The notes beneath the pieces are model-generated. The model searched no databases and was not told the DNA's origin. It saw only the letters and a program-made list of their open reading frames with translations. A DNA stretch of 64,000 nucleotides. Origin: Colwellia sp. GTDB lineage: Bacteria > Pseudomonadota > Gammaproteobacteria > Enterobacterales > Alteromonadaceae. Each line of letters begins with the position of its first letter. Position 1 is the first letter of the stretch. The stretch lies in contig NZ_JABSPA010000011.1 of assembly GCF_013214175.1 (NCBI RefSeq), positions 52,381 to 116,380 on the forward strand, given 5' to 3'. Below, one piece after another: positions 1-8,749 of this stretch. Made by a program: the position numbers and the translations under genes.

Positions 1-1170
1 GGTATTCCTTTTACACTTTATGAACGTGATAGCGGCTTTGGTGCTCGCTCTCAAGGTTATGGCCTCACGTTGCAGCAGGCAAGTAAAGCAATCGAAGGAT
101 TAGGCATTTTTTCACTAAAGCATGGCGTAATTTCTACAAGACATGTGGTACACACCACTGATGGCAAAGAGATTGGAGAATGGGGCATAAGAAAGTGGTT
201 GCCGTCGGAGTTAAAGACCTCGGTGAAACGCACAAATGTACATATCGCCCGACAATCTTTACGCTTTGCTTTGCTTGAGCAACTTGGTGGTCATGATGCT
301 GTTAAGTGGGATCACCAATTCGTCGATTTTAAGGAAACTCAAGGTGCACCCGTTAACCTGAGCTTTAAAGTTAACACTAAAGGAAAGAACAAAAATGAGA
401 GCAGCTCAGAAATAAAGCATGTTAAGGCCGACCTTGTTGTGGGTGCCGATGGTATCCGCAGTTCGGTACAAAAATTATTGATTGGTGATGAGTTAAGACC
501 GCTACAATACCTAGGTTGTATTGTGATTTTAGGTATCTGTCCTTTGGCTGATCTCAACGGGCTTGAAAGCCCTTTGCTCGACTCGGCTACGGTATTTCAA
601 ACTGCCAATGGCCATGAACGAATCTACATCATGCCTTATGATTCAGAGTCGGTAATGTGGCAACTTAGCTTCCCTATACCAGAAGAAGAGGCTAAGGCGT
701 TGAGCGCTAAAGGTCCTCAAGCACTTAAAGAAGAAGCCTCTAAAAGGTGTCAGTGGCATGATCCCATTCCTCAAATTTTATCGGCTACTAAGTCATCGCT
801 AGTTTCTGGTTACCCGGCTTATGACCGTGAATTACTCAGTACAGAATTGTTGGAAAAATCAGATAAAGTAACCTTGATCGGTGATGCAGCCCACCCGATG
901 AGTCCATTTAAAGGGCAAGGGGCAAATCAAGCGCTGTTAGACGCGCTATCATTGGCTCGGGGCATATCAATAGGGTGTAGACCTATGTCTCAATGGCGAG
1001 AAACGGGTGTGAGAGCAAGTGTATTAACTGAGTTTGAAGCAGAAATGTTGACCCGCAGTGCTTCTAAAGTAAAAGGCTCAGCAGAGGCTGCACAGTTCCT
1101 ACATTCCGATGTGGTACTTCATGAAGGTGATGAGCCAAGAGGACGATGCTTACTGAGAGAAGAATCATGA
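1..1170 (+). CDS. FAD-dependent monooxygenase (PHBH fold), 5' end outside window
   Basis: The frame is open from base 1, so the gene starts upstream and the N-terminal Rossmann GxGxxG is not visible. Two hallmarks of class A flavoprotein monooxygenases are present: a DG motif (VVGADGIRSSV) and the GD motif (LIGDAAHPMSPFKGQGAN) that contacts the FAD ribityl and pyrophosphate. The family hydroxylates aromatic or other small hydrophobic substrates using NAD(P)H and oxygen. The substrate cannot be read from the sequence and no catabolic neighbours are in view. The nearest possible start, a TTG at 70, would drop part of the FAD domain and is not believed. A short inverted repeat at 1174-1202 follows the stop but has no T tract. 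Family assignment is confident; specific function is unknown. Confidence 0.85.
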   Translation, partial: GIPFTLYERDSGFGARSQGYGLTLQQASKAIEGLGIFSLKHGVISTRHVVHTTDGKEIGEWGIRKWLPSELKTSVKRTNVHIARQSLRFALLEQLGGHDAVKWDHQFVDFKETQGAPVNLSFKVNTKGKNKNESSSEIKHVKADLVVGADGIRSSVQKLLIGDELRPLQYLGCIVILGICPLADLNGLESPLLDSATVFQTANGHERIYIMPYDSESVMWQLSFPIPEEEAKALSAKGPQALKEEASKRCQWHDPIPQILSATKSSLVSGYPAYDRELLSTELLEKSDKVTLIGDAAHPMSPFKGQGANQALLDALSLARGISIGCRPMSQWRETGVRASVLTEFEAEMLTRSASKVKGSAEAAQFLHSDVVLHEGDEPRGRCLLREES

Positions 1171-1777
1171 TATCAAACAAGCTGCATATTATTACTTGTT
1201 TGGCCATGAATTGACAGATTGGCTATCTCGCTAAGTGCCTCATCCCGCCAAAGAAGTGTGAAGTAAATGTCCATTTTTATGGGGCAAGATCAGTGTGTTC
1301 ATAAAGCAGACTTTAATTTCATCTAATTCGTTATGACACCAGAACAAATTAAGTCTTAAAATTGATTTGTATTAACGTCAGATTGCGTACCAAAATGATC
1401 TATCCTGAGGTCGTTATTTCGATTTAGAGAGGGTCTACTCTGTAGTAGGTCAGCTCGTCTAAACGGCAGTGAACGGCCATATGTTTTATGAAATTAATTA
1501 CTGGAATATTATTGCGAGTTTCCAACTTTATTTTGATTTTTTTTTGCACCTTTTAAATAGACAAAGCTCATTGTGAAATTTGTTTCTATCTTTATTTAGC
1601 TTCTACAATTACAAGCCTATAAAGTTAACTGGGTATTGCTTGATTTATAAGATTACAGTAAGGCTAAGAGCTTAGGGCAACAAGCTAATTCCCCTACGCT
1701 CTTTGGGATCTGATTGCCTCTAAGTTGTGCCAACAGAATAGTCGTTTAGAATAAATTCATGTTGGCAAATGATAGAA
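1171..1777. other. 607-bp intergenic region without a recognised gene
   Basis: No convincing reading frame was found on either strand. There is an 8-bp inverted repeat (CAAACAAG/CTTGTTTG, 1174-1202) just after the monooxygenase, and an imperfect hairpin at about 1666-1703 (AAGAGC with GCTCTT and an inner AGGG/CCCT) which could terminate transcription. Neither has a good U tract. The length is unusual for this gene-dense window and may be the site of a lost gene, but no remnant could be recognised. Confidence 0.4.
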
Positions 1778-2137
1778 TCACTTAATAAAGTCTAAATATT
1801 GTTGATACAAATCACCCAATAAAGGAACTTTGTATTCTTGTCCTCTAATCGCACCATAGAGTCCAACTACCCATGCCAATAAGACTCCAACATTGAGTAT
1901 CCAACCCACTAAGGGAATTAATGACAGGATAGCACCGGTGATGATAAGGCCTAACGATTGGCGCAGGTGAAAGCTGGCTAAGGAGGATTGATGTTTATCA
2001 TAGATAACCATGGCAACCACCCAACCAATTAAGGTGAAGTAACTGATAACGGCAACGAGCGTTGCCATTCTTTGTCGCTCGGTCCAACTCATTTTCTTTT
2101 CAAAAATATTTTCATAATCACTTGGAATATGTGGCAT
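1778..2137 (-). CDS. small multi-pass membrane protein, DUF4870-like
   Basis: About 119 residues with roughly three hydrophobic segments: after a polar N-terminus of about 20 residues, around 55-80, and 80-100. The phrase FHLRQSLGL between the first and second segments is typical of the DUF4870/Tic20-like family of small inner-membrane proteins, whose function is unknown. I chose the ATG at 2137 because GGAG lies 8 nt upstream. The frame can be extended three codons to a GTG at 2146, but that GTG overlaps the GGAG. It sits alone, with about 190 bp separating it from the transglutaminase operon on the same strand. Confidence 0.7.
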   Translation of the reverse strand: MPHIPSDYENIFEKKMSWTERQRMATLVAVISYFTLIGWVVAMVIYDKHQSSLASFHLRQSLGLIITGAILSLIPLVGWILNVGVLLAWVVGLYGAIRGQEYKVPLLGDLYQQYLDFIK

Positions 2138-2330
2138 AACAAGCACTCCGTAATGAATAACTATTCTATTGATGATAATGCAGCCAAGTATTTCGCATCA
2201 ATTCTAACTTGGTATTACATTAAATTTAGGAAAAATAATTCCATTCAACAAGGACTTTTTATTCTCTAGTGTTTAAGATAACGGCTAATTGTTTCAAATT
2301 TATGAATAAAGACGAAGTGATTTTTTATCG

Positions 2331-4607
2331 CTATTTTTTTAATACTTGAATAAAGTGTTGATATTGTTGCTGCATTGATAGCGTTAATTTTTCTTGTTCA
2401 TTTGTTGATAACATTTGGTAGCACAATCGATTATAACTAACACTGAGTCGAGTAAAAGCTATCGCTAATTCTGGGCATTGCTGGCGAACCTCTTTGGCGA
2501 AGTCATTAACGGTCATACTAGGAGGTTTATCCATGCCCTGCTTTGCCAATTTCGCCATGGATTTTTGGTAAAGTATTTGCCACTTAGTTAATGATTGTGG
2601 TTTTGTTTTACTACGATTCAGTAGGTGTAAAAACAACATCAGCATGGACATGCTAATGACTAAGGAAACAGCAATAATCAAGGCTAATTTCCAAGAAACC
2701 ATCTTGCCAAACCAGTTTTTAAATAAATCATACTGCTGCTTACTGGTAAAACCAATAACCCAGCGGGTCCATTGATAATCAAGGGCATCAAATTGTAGGC
2801 GCAAGGCATTTAGCCAAGCAATATTCTTCATGCGATATAAGCTAAATAAATCATTATTAAGCTCCGATTGCTGTTGTAATAACTGAGTTGACCAACCTGA
2901 ATTTACTCGCTCTGGGTCTACCGCACTGGTTGGATCAACACGTAACCATCCTTTACCCTCTACCCAAATTTCAGACCAAGCATGTGCATCATATTGATAA
3001 ATACTTAAATGACCTTTGTTAGCTAATTGCCCGGTATTATCACCTGTATTAGTCACGCCATTATATTCACCACCTAAGTAGCCAGTAACCATACGTGCCG
3101 GGATGCCTGAAGCGCGCATGACAAAAGTAAAAACACTAGCATAATGTACACAAAATCCTGCTTGGGTATCGAAAAAGAACTGATCTAAGCTGTTATTGTC
3201 TAATAATGGTGGCTGTAAAGTATAAGAGTAATTTTCTTTATTAATAATGTTTAATACCGCTTGGGCCCTCGCCTGCACATCAACATAATTATGCTGTAGT
3301 TGCAGCGCTAATTGTTCAAGCCTTGGATTACTGCCTTGTGGGTAGCTCAAGTTTAGTTGCCGGCTTTGCTTTGTTAGCTCTAGTGTTAGCGGCGCAGTTA
3401 AATAGCTAGTTAAACGATAAGATTTAGCCTGGCTAATTATTTTGGAATTATTAAAGGTGTGATCGGCTTGTGCTTGGATACCCTTTGCATCACCAGTCAC
3501 TACCGCTGGTGCTAAGGCAAATAAATATTTTTGGAAACTCGGCTCAACAATAACCTGATAGCTTAAGGGTGAAATCTCCGTTGCACTGTTATCAAAACTA
3601 AAGTTTTTAGCCGCTACTGCAATTTTATTTCGAGTGGACTTATGTTGTCTGCTCCACTGCCTACCATCGTATTCTTCTAGTACCATGGCGCGCCAATATA
3701 GCTGTGAATAGTTAGGTATTTTCTGTTGACCAAAATCAGCGCGAAAGGCCAACTTGGTCGAGCGGGTTAAATTGGCAATATCACCGAGTTTAACCGTATC
3801 TGACAAGCCTGTTTCTGCCGACTTTGCTAACGGAACTTGCCAAAAAGGCGATAATCGAGGAAAGACTAAGAACAGTACAATTGCCAAAATCGCACTTTGG
3901 CCAAGTAAAACAATCACCACTTTGATGTTAGTAACAAAAGCTTTTTCGAAGGAGAAAAACTGCAGTAATACCGCTAAATTAAGCACCAGTAAGGCGAAAG
4001 TTATTAAGGAAAAGGCTAGATCTTGTCTAAATATGAGTGAGGCCGCTAAGACAAATAATCCTAACAGCTGTAATTGATAAAAATCACTACGCGAGCGTAA
4101 TTCAAAGCCCTTCAGAGCATAAGAAAAACAAAGCAAATGCAACATACTAGCTAGAATACCGACCTGTTTTGCGGTAATAACGATGGCCACACAGCCTAAT
4201 AAAGCAAATATGCCCAAAACTATAGGTGAGACATTAGTAGCTTGTTGTTTTTTCTTGCGCGTATTTTGTCCAATACTTTGTCGATAACTGTGCTGATGAT
4301 CTTGTCGACTATTGTTCCGATGAGTGTGACCAGTAGCGGTTTTGTTTTTCGAACGGTTGTTATCCGTGTCTCGTCCTTGATGTAATAGTAATGCTTGCCA
4401 TGCCAATGACAAAGCAATAATCGCTAGCATCCAAGTACTTAATTCCAACGCAATTACTGAGATATTCAAACATTGACACAGCCAAAGTAGCCAAGCATTT
4501 TTTCGGCTTAGGTAAAAGTTGCTTTTGGCTTTACTATTGGTGTGCCTGTTAACGCTGCCGACAGTACCTGCTGACACTTTTTTAGTTTTATTATTGAATA
4601 AAATCAT
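2331..4607 (-). CDS. TgpA-type membrane transglutaminase-like protein
   Basis: 758 residues. The N-terminal half holds several membrane segments (DUF3488/TgpA_N type), interrupted near residues 85-120 by a hydrophilic stretch rich in Asn, His, Lys and Arg. The periplasmic domain follows, with the Cys-His-Asp transglutaminase core: Cys in AGFCVHYASVF, His in YDAHAWSEIW and Asp in LRVDPTSAV. Near residue 650 there is one more membrane segment and a cytosolic DUF4129-like tail. The P. aeruginosa member TgpA is described as essential; its substrate is not settled. The start overlaps the stop of the DUF58 gene (ATGA at 4604-4607), so the two are translationally coupled. It is the last gene of a moxR-DUF58-tgpA operon, a widespread trio. 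Confidence 0.9.
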   Translation of the reverse strand: MILFNNKTKKVSAGTVGSVNRHTNSKAKSNFYLSRKNAWLLWLCQCLNISVIALELSTWMLAIIALSLAWQALLLHQGRDTDNNRSKNKTATGHTHRNNSRQDHQHSYRQSIGQNTRKKKQQATNVSPIVLGIFALLGCVAIVITAKQVGILASMLHLLCFSYALKGFELRSRSDFYQLQLLGLFVLAASLIFRQDLAFSLITFALLVLNLAVLLQFFSFEKAFVTNIKVVIVLLGQSAILAIVLFLVFPRLSPFWQVPLAKSAETGLSDTVKLGDIANLTRSTKLAFRADFGQQKIPNYSQLYWRAMVLEEYDGRQWSRQHKSTRNKIAVAAKNFSFDNSATEISPLSYQVIVEPSFQKYLFALAPAVVTGDAKGIQAQADHTFNNSKIISQAKSYRLTSYLTAPLTLELTKQSRQLNLSYPQGSNPRLEQLALQLQHNYVDVQARAQAVLNIINKENYSYTLQPPLLDNNSLDQFFFDTQAGFCVHYASVFTFVMRASGIPARMVTGYLGGEYNGVTNTGDNTGQLANKGHLSIYQYDAHAWSEIWVEGKGWLRVDPTSAVDPERVNSGWSTQLLQQQSELNNDLFSLYRMKNIAWLNALRLQFDALDYQWTRWVIGFTSKQQYDLFKNWFGKMVSWKLALIIAVSLVISMSMLMLFLHLLNRSKTKPQSLTKWQILYQKSMAKLAKQGMDKPPSMTVNDFAKEVRQQCPELAIAFTRLSVSYNRLCYQMLSTNEQEKLTLSMQQQYQHFIQVLKK

Positions 4608-5626
4608 GAATATAAAGCCAGTGCAGTCAAACAGGCTTGTTGGTGATGAAGGCCTGAATTTGGTGATATGTTCATTGACTGATTGCTAAGTTCAGCGGAA
4701 AGCTGTAAACCAAAGCTTTGATTCGACGCCGTCAGCTCACCAATTAGGAAACTTAAATAGGCCAATTGTATTTCGACATCATTACTGGGCATTTCGCTCA
4801 GTTTTAGCCATTGTAATTGACTCTGCTCTGCTTGATAGTGTTTTGAGTAATGTCCTTGTCCTTTTGCCAGTTGTTTCCAAGCCGTTCTGGCTTTTGATTC
4901 ACCGCGAACAAAGCTCTTTAATTCGGAAAAATCATCAGTGCCAACACTATTTGTACTTTGATAACTATCTAGACTCGGCTCATCGGCTTGCCCAGATAAT
5001 TGATATTGACCGGAAATTAGGCTTTTCGCTTTAGGATAGATTATAGCGTAATGGCCAAAATCCAAAATTGATTTACTTTTAAAAAGGCCTAAGGAATATT
5101 CACTAAAAACAGTGACTCTGCCTAGCCAGTGTTTACCACGCTGCAATGTTCTATAGACTAGCCTGAGCTCATGACTGCCCTGCTGGCACAGTTCTATTTT
5201 CTCTACTTGGCTGTTTAACGCCTTATCAGTAAAATGAGCATTGATATCATAATGCGTTTTTTCAGTGGTTATTTTAATGACAAAATATAACGGCTGTTCA
5301 GCATAACCTTGTTGTTTTGCCACGCTATAAAAACGCAATTGGGAAAAGTTATAAAAGCTATGCAGCATAACACTGATAAATAAGCTGGCTAATAAATAGC
5401 TGAACAACAAAATAATGTTATTTTGGTAGTTGGTGCCTAATAAAAAAACCAATACCACAAAGCCTAGATACGCCAAACCAAAGCGAGTCGGGTATATCAT
5501 GATGTTACTACTGTTTAGCTGATGTTCCGGCTGACTTGGGATCCTTCGCGCCAGCCAACGTTCAAAGTGTTTTTGAAAAAAACGCCTAACCGGCCGAGCC
5601 AATGAAAATTTTGCTGTTGCTGCCAT
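4604..5626 (-). CDS. DUF58 domain protein
   Basis: 340 residues with two hydrophobic segments near residues 50-95 and then a soluble region. The DUF58 part includes SELKSFVRGES followed by KARTAWKQLAKG, which corresponds to the conserved D/E-x-R-x-Y/F-x-x-G-D...I-x-W region of the family, here in a diverged form. DUF58 proteins are found with MoxR AAA+ ATPases and are presumed to be assembled or remodelled by them at the membrane. The gene lies 34 bp after moxR and overlaps the transglutaminase gene by 4 bp. AGGTAACGGGT lies upstream of the ATG. Molecular function unknown. Confidence 0.85.
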   Translation of the reverse strand: MAATAKFSLARPVRRFFQKHFERWLARRIPSQPEHQLNSSNIMIYPTRFGLAYLGFVVLVFLLGTNYQNNIILLFSYLLASLFISVMLHSFYNFSQLRFYSVAKQQGYAEQPLYFVIKITTEKTHYDINAHFTDKALNSQVEKIELCQQGSHELRLVYRTLQRGKHWLGRVTVFSEYSLGLFKSKSILDFGHYAIIYPKAKSLISGQYQLSGQADEPSLDSYQSTNSVGTDDFSELKSFVRGESKARTAWKQLAKGQGHYSKHYQAEQSQLQWLKLSEMPSNDVEIQLAYLSFLIGELTASNQSFGLQLSAELSNQSMNISPNSGLHHQQACLTALALYS

Positions 5627-5660
5627 AATTTACCCGTTACCTGGCAAGTTAGTAGCCAAA

Positions 5661-6719
5661 TTAGTAACCAAGGGGATTAAGCACATCAACACTATTGAGT
5701 ATTTGCCTAGCCACACTAGATGACTCAAGCTGACTTGCATCTAACTGTCGGTTTGGTTGCATTTCTAATCGGTGTTGGCAAACCACATAAAATACTGCCT
5801 GGACATCATCAGGTAAGACATAATCACGATTATCAATAAAAGCCATTGCTTTAGCGGCTTGCAACAATGCCTTGGAAGCGCGCGGTGATAAAGGCTTACA
5901 GCTTATTTCACTGGCAATTTCGTCAGTATTATTTACCGGACTAATGTGACCATTGTATGCCCGTCTACTGACATGGCTTAAAGCAATAATATATTCCAAT
6001 ACATCATTGGAAACACTCACTTGCGTGACGGCATCTTGCATCACTATAAGCTCTGCTTCGGCAACCACGGCTTCATTGTCAGCCTTACTGTTACCTTTGC
6101 TATCCGCTGAAGTTTGATTAGTCCGCTGAGAGGTATTTAATAAAATCTGTTTTTCGGCTTTTAAATCAGGAAAACCGAGCGATAAGCGCATCATAAAACG
6201 ATCAAGTTGCGACTCGGGCAATGGGTAGGTACCGGCATGAAACAAGGGGTTCTGGGTAGCAATAACAAAAAATGGCATAGGTAATTCATGGGTAATGCCA
6301 TCAATACTCACCTGCTGCTCTGCCATGGCTTCAAGCAGTGCACTTTGCGTTTTTGGACTGGCACGGTTAATTTCATCGGCCAAGACCACTTGATTAAAAA
6401 TAGGACCTTTATGGAGCTCAAAACGATTCGTTTCATTATCAAAGATGGAAAAACCAACTACATCCGCGGGTAATAAATCGTTGGTGAATTGCGTACGCTG
6501 ATAACTTAACCCCAGTGTGGTCGCTAAAACATGAGCCAGAGTTGTCTTGCCCATGCCGGGTAAGTCTTCTATTAATAAATGACCTTGGGCAAGTAAACAA
6601 GCCAGGGCTAAACGACATTCTTTCGGTTTACCTAATACCACTGATTCAATTTTATTTAAAATGGCAGTAATGGATGCTTGGCTGGCTTGAACTATATCTA
6701 CAGCGGGTGTTTTCGACAT
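5661..6719 (-). CDS. MoxR-family AAA+ ATPase
   Basis: 352 residues, the usual MoxR length. Walker A is DLPGMGKTT, Walker B is VVLADEINRASPKTQSALLEAMAE with the MoxR-typical NRA sensor region, and sensor 1 is FFVIATQNPL. The AAA lid is C-terminal. An Asn/Ser/Lys-rich insertion lies near residues 195-215. MoxR ATPases act as chaperone-like partners of DUF58 and VWA proteins, and the two downstream genes fit that. The ATG has no Shine-Dalgarno sequence and directly follows the T tract of a terminator hairpin (6723-6758). No other start fits without losing the N-terminal helix before Walker A. Confidence 0.92.
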   Translation of the reverse strand: MSKTPAVDIVQASQASITAILNKIESVVLGKPKECRLALACLLAQGHLLIEDLPGMGKTTLAHVLATTLGLSYQRTQFTNDLLPADVVGFSIFDNETNRFELHKGPIFNQVVLADEINRASPKTQSALLEAMAEQQVSIDGITHELPMPFFVIATQNPLFHAGTYPLPESQLDRFMMRLSLGFPDLKAEKQILLNTSQRTNQTSADSKGNSKADNEAVVAEAELIVMQDAVTQVSVSNDVLEYIIALSHVSRRAYNGHISPVNNTDEIASEISCKPLSPRASKALLQAAKAMAFIDNRDYVLPDDVQAVFYVVCQHRLEMQPNRQLDASQLESSSVARQILNSVDVLNPLGY

Positions 6720-6722
6720 AAA

Positions 6723-6758
6723 AAAACGTCTAATTATAAAGAGTTAATTAGACGTTTT
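6723..6758 (-). terminator. rho-independent terminator of aroG, abutting moxR
   Basis: 14-bp perfect stem (AAAACGTCTAATTA with TAATTAGACGTTTT) and an 8-nt loop. On the minus strand it is followed by seven T residues that run straight into the moxR ATG. However, aroG ends at 6806 and moxR begins at 6719 on the same strand, so this hairpin terminates aroG and also forms the moxR leader. Confidence 0.85.
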
Positions 6759-6805
6759 AGCATGAATTGTCATTAAAGGGAATTGCTTGCCCTTATATGT
6801 TTAGC

Positions 6806-7864
6806 TTAGTCGTTAATATTACGTCGGCTAACTACCGCTTCACTCAACTGACTTAATAACTGTTCGGTATCATTCCAGCCAATACAAGCATCGGTAATAC
6901 TTTGGCCATAGACTGCCGCTTTACCGTTTATTAGGCTTTGGTTGCCTTCAACTAAGTGACTTTCCACCATAACGCCAAAGATATTTTCGTTACCTTGGCT
7001 TATTTGCTCACTGACATCTGTTGAAACCAACATTTGGTTTTCAAACTTTTTCTGTGAGTTAGCATGGCTAAAGTCAATCATCACTTTGGTATTCAATTCA
7101 GAAGCTGATAACTGCTCGGTAACCAATTTAACACTTTGTGCATCAAAGTTAGTGGTTTTTCCACCACGTAAAATGATATGGCAATCGCCATTACCTGTGG
7201 TTTCAACAATAGCAGCATGACCAAATTTCGTTACTGATAAAAAGTGATGTGATGCTGCTGCTGAGCCTATGGCATCGATAGCGATTTTAATGGTACCGTC
7301 AGTACCGTTTTTAAAGCCTACCGGGCAAGAAAGACCTGAAGCTAATTCACGGTGAACTTGTGATTCAGTGGTACGAGCGCCAATGGCTCCCCAACACATA
7401 AGATCCGCCATATATTGCGGCGTTATCATATCTAAGAATTCGCCCGCAGTAGGTAAACCGAGATCATTAAGCTCTACTAATAACTTACGACCTAGACGTA
7501 AACCGTCATTTAATTGAAAACTGTTATCCATATAAGGGTCATTGATCAAACCCTTCCAACCCACGGTAGTACGTGGCTTTTCAAAATAAACTCGCATGAC
7601 AATTTCAAGACTATCTTTATACTTTTCACGTAATTTTACTAAGCGTTGACCATATTCAAGCGCCGCTTTAGTATCGTGAATAGAGCAAGGACCAATCACT
7701 ACTAATAAGCGATCATCTTTACCTTTGAGGATATTGTGTATAGCAGTTCTGCCAGCAACGACTGATTTAGTGGCTTGCTCTGACGCAGGAAATCGTTCCA
7801 ATAAAGCGATTGGTGGTAATAAGTCTTTAATTTTGTTGATGCGTACATCGTCAGTTTGGTACAT
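6806..7864 (-). CDS. aroG: 3-deoxy-7-phosphoheptulonate (DAHP) synthase
   Basis: 352 residues, class I AroA-alpha type, aligning with E. coli AroG almost throughout from memory. The enzyme condenses phosphoenolpyruvate and erythrose-4-phosphate, the first step of aromatic amino-acid synthesis, in the cytosol. Visible motifs are VVIGPCSIHD (metal ligand Cys60, E. coli Cys61), EKPRTTVGWKGL (active-site Lys), GARTTESQVHRE, MIDFSHANS (metal ligand His), GVMVESHLVEG (Glu) and SITDACIGW (Asp). The N-terminal 25 residues match the AroG regulatory arm best, so Phe sensitivity is likely but is inferred. It is followed by a strong terminator and is therefore monocistronic. Confidence 0.95.
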   Translation of the reverse strand: MYQTDDVRINKIKDLLPPIALLERFPASEQATKSVVAGRTAIHNILKGKDDRLLVVIGPCSIHDTKAALEYGQRLVKLREKYKDSLEIVMRVYFEKPRTTVGWKGLINDPYMDNSFQLNDGLRLGRKLLVELNDLGLPTAGEFLDMITPQYMADLMCWGAIGARTTESQVHRELASGLSCPVGFKNGTDGTIKIAIDAIGSAAASHHFLSVTKFGHAAIVETTGNGDCHIILRGGKTTNFDAQSVKLVTEQLSASELNTKVMIDFSHANSQKKFENQMLVSTDVSEQISQGNENIFGVMVESHLVEGNQSLINGKAAVYGQSITDACIGWNDTEQLLSQLSEAVVSRRNIND

Positions 7865-8224
7865 AGTTGGCTCTCTACTGCTCTTTCGTTACTTATTCAT
7901 CACTAACATAGTACTCATTTTGCACTAATGTAGTGTTAGCATGAATGTTGACGATACTCATTGGCTTAGTTTTACTTTTACTTTTACTTTTATAAATAGT
8001 AAAAGTCTTCGCAAACTAACTGACCCTGAGTACCTATTATTAATTCCTAATTAGAATCCCAAAATCAATCTAGCAGTGTTGCTGGTTGAATACCATGAAA
8101 AATTACTGTTCTAAGCTAGTTTTTAGTACATTTATTCTAACGCGGAAAATATCAGTAAAGATGTAGCAAATATTTAATCAATATTTGCTACGGTTAAGAT
8201 GGCTTAACACCTTCAAGTAAATGA
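7865..8224. other. aroG upstream region
   Basis: 360 bp that must hold the aroG promoter, but no clear -35/-10 pair could be chosen. It contains a (TTTTAC)n run and a weak AT-only hairpin (ACTTTTAC with GTAAAAGT at about 7980-8005). No TyrR box of the form TGTAAA-N6-TTTACA is visible. Confidence 0.4.
7970..7993. repeat. hexanucleotide repeat, TTTTAC x4 (last unit TTTTAT)
   Basis: Four tandem 6-bp units about 105 bp upstream of the aroG start. Short arrays like this can change length by slippage, but no effect on aroG can be claimed. Confidence 0.7.
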
Positions 8225-8485
8225 TTACTTAAGTAAAGCATGGCCTTCTGGTAACTGCTTGGCGATCCAAAGAGCGAGTTTATGTTTCATGTTAGGTTGG
8301 TCTTCATTGTCGACTGCTAACGGTTGAATGAGGTTATCGCTAACTAATAAACGATAAAGGCTTTCGATTTTATCTTTGGCCGAATTAGTTGCCGCAAAAG
8401 CATTATAGCCACGGTTTACCGCATATTTTTCACCAATGGTTAATGCTTTCTTTAGTAATTCTGCTTCATTTTTTAATTTTTTCAT
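8225..8485 (-). CDS. small conserved protein, DUF5062-like
   Basis: 86 residues from the ATG at 8485, which has AGGA 9 nt upstream. The frame extends to a TTG at 8506 with no better signal. The protein is mostly helical, with LKNEAELLKKALTIGEKY near the N-terminus and KHKLALWIAKQLPEGHALL at the C-terminus. It has no membrane segment or signal peptide. From memory it resembles the DUF5062 family of marine gammaproteobacteria; function unknown. Confidence 0.65.
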   Translation of the reverse strand: MKKLKNEAELLKKALTIGEKYAVNRGYNAFAATNSAKDKIESLYRLLVSDNLIQPLAVDNEDQPNMKHKLALWIAKQLPEGHALLK

Positions 8486-8749
8486 CGAATAGTGTCCTAG
8501 TAGCAATCTTAATTGTTATTACCATGCGTTAAATGCCCAAGAAACACAAGCTTAAATACACAGACAAACACCGGCAAACCCCTCTAAATATGACTAATAA
8601 ACAATCAATTACGAATTTAATGACTTGCAGACTATTCTATTGATTTACATCATATAGACAACTTTTTAGTCTTGTATAATTTGCCTATAAATTTATATTT
8701 TCATTTGATTTTGTCCATTTAACATTACTATTTAATATCAGGGGTAACT

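Noticed and set aside
3754..4077. 107-residue plus-strand ORF within the transglutaminase gene
   Set aside because: Antisense to a well-supported gene with no ribosome site.
7865..8224. TyrR box upstream of aroG
   Set aside because: AT-rich repeats suggested TGTAAA-N6-TTTACA but neither half-site is present.
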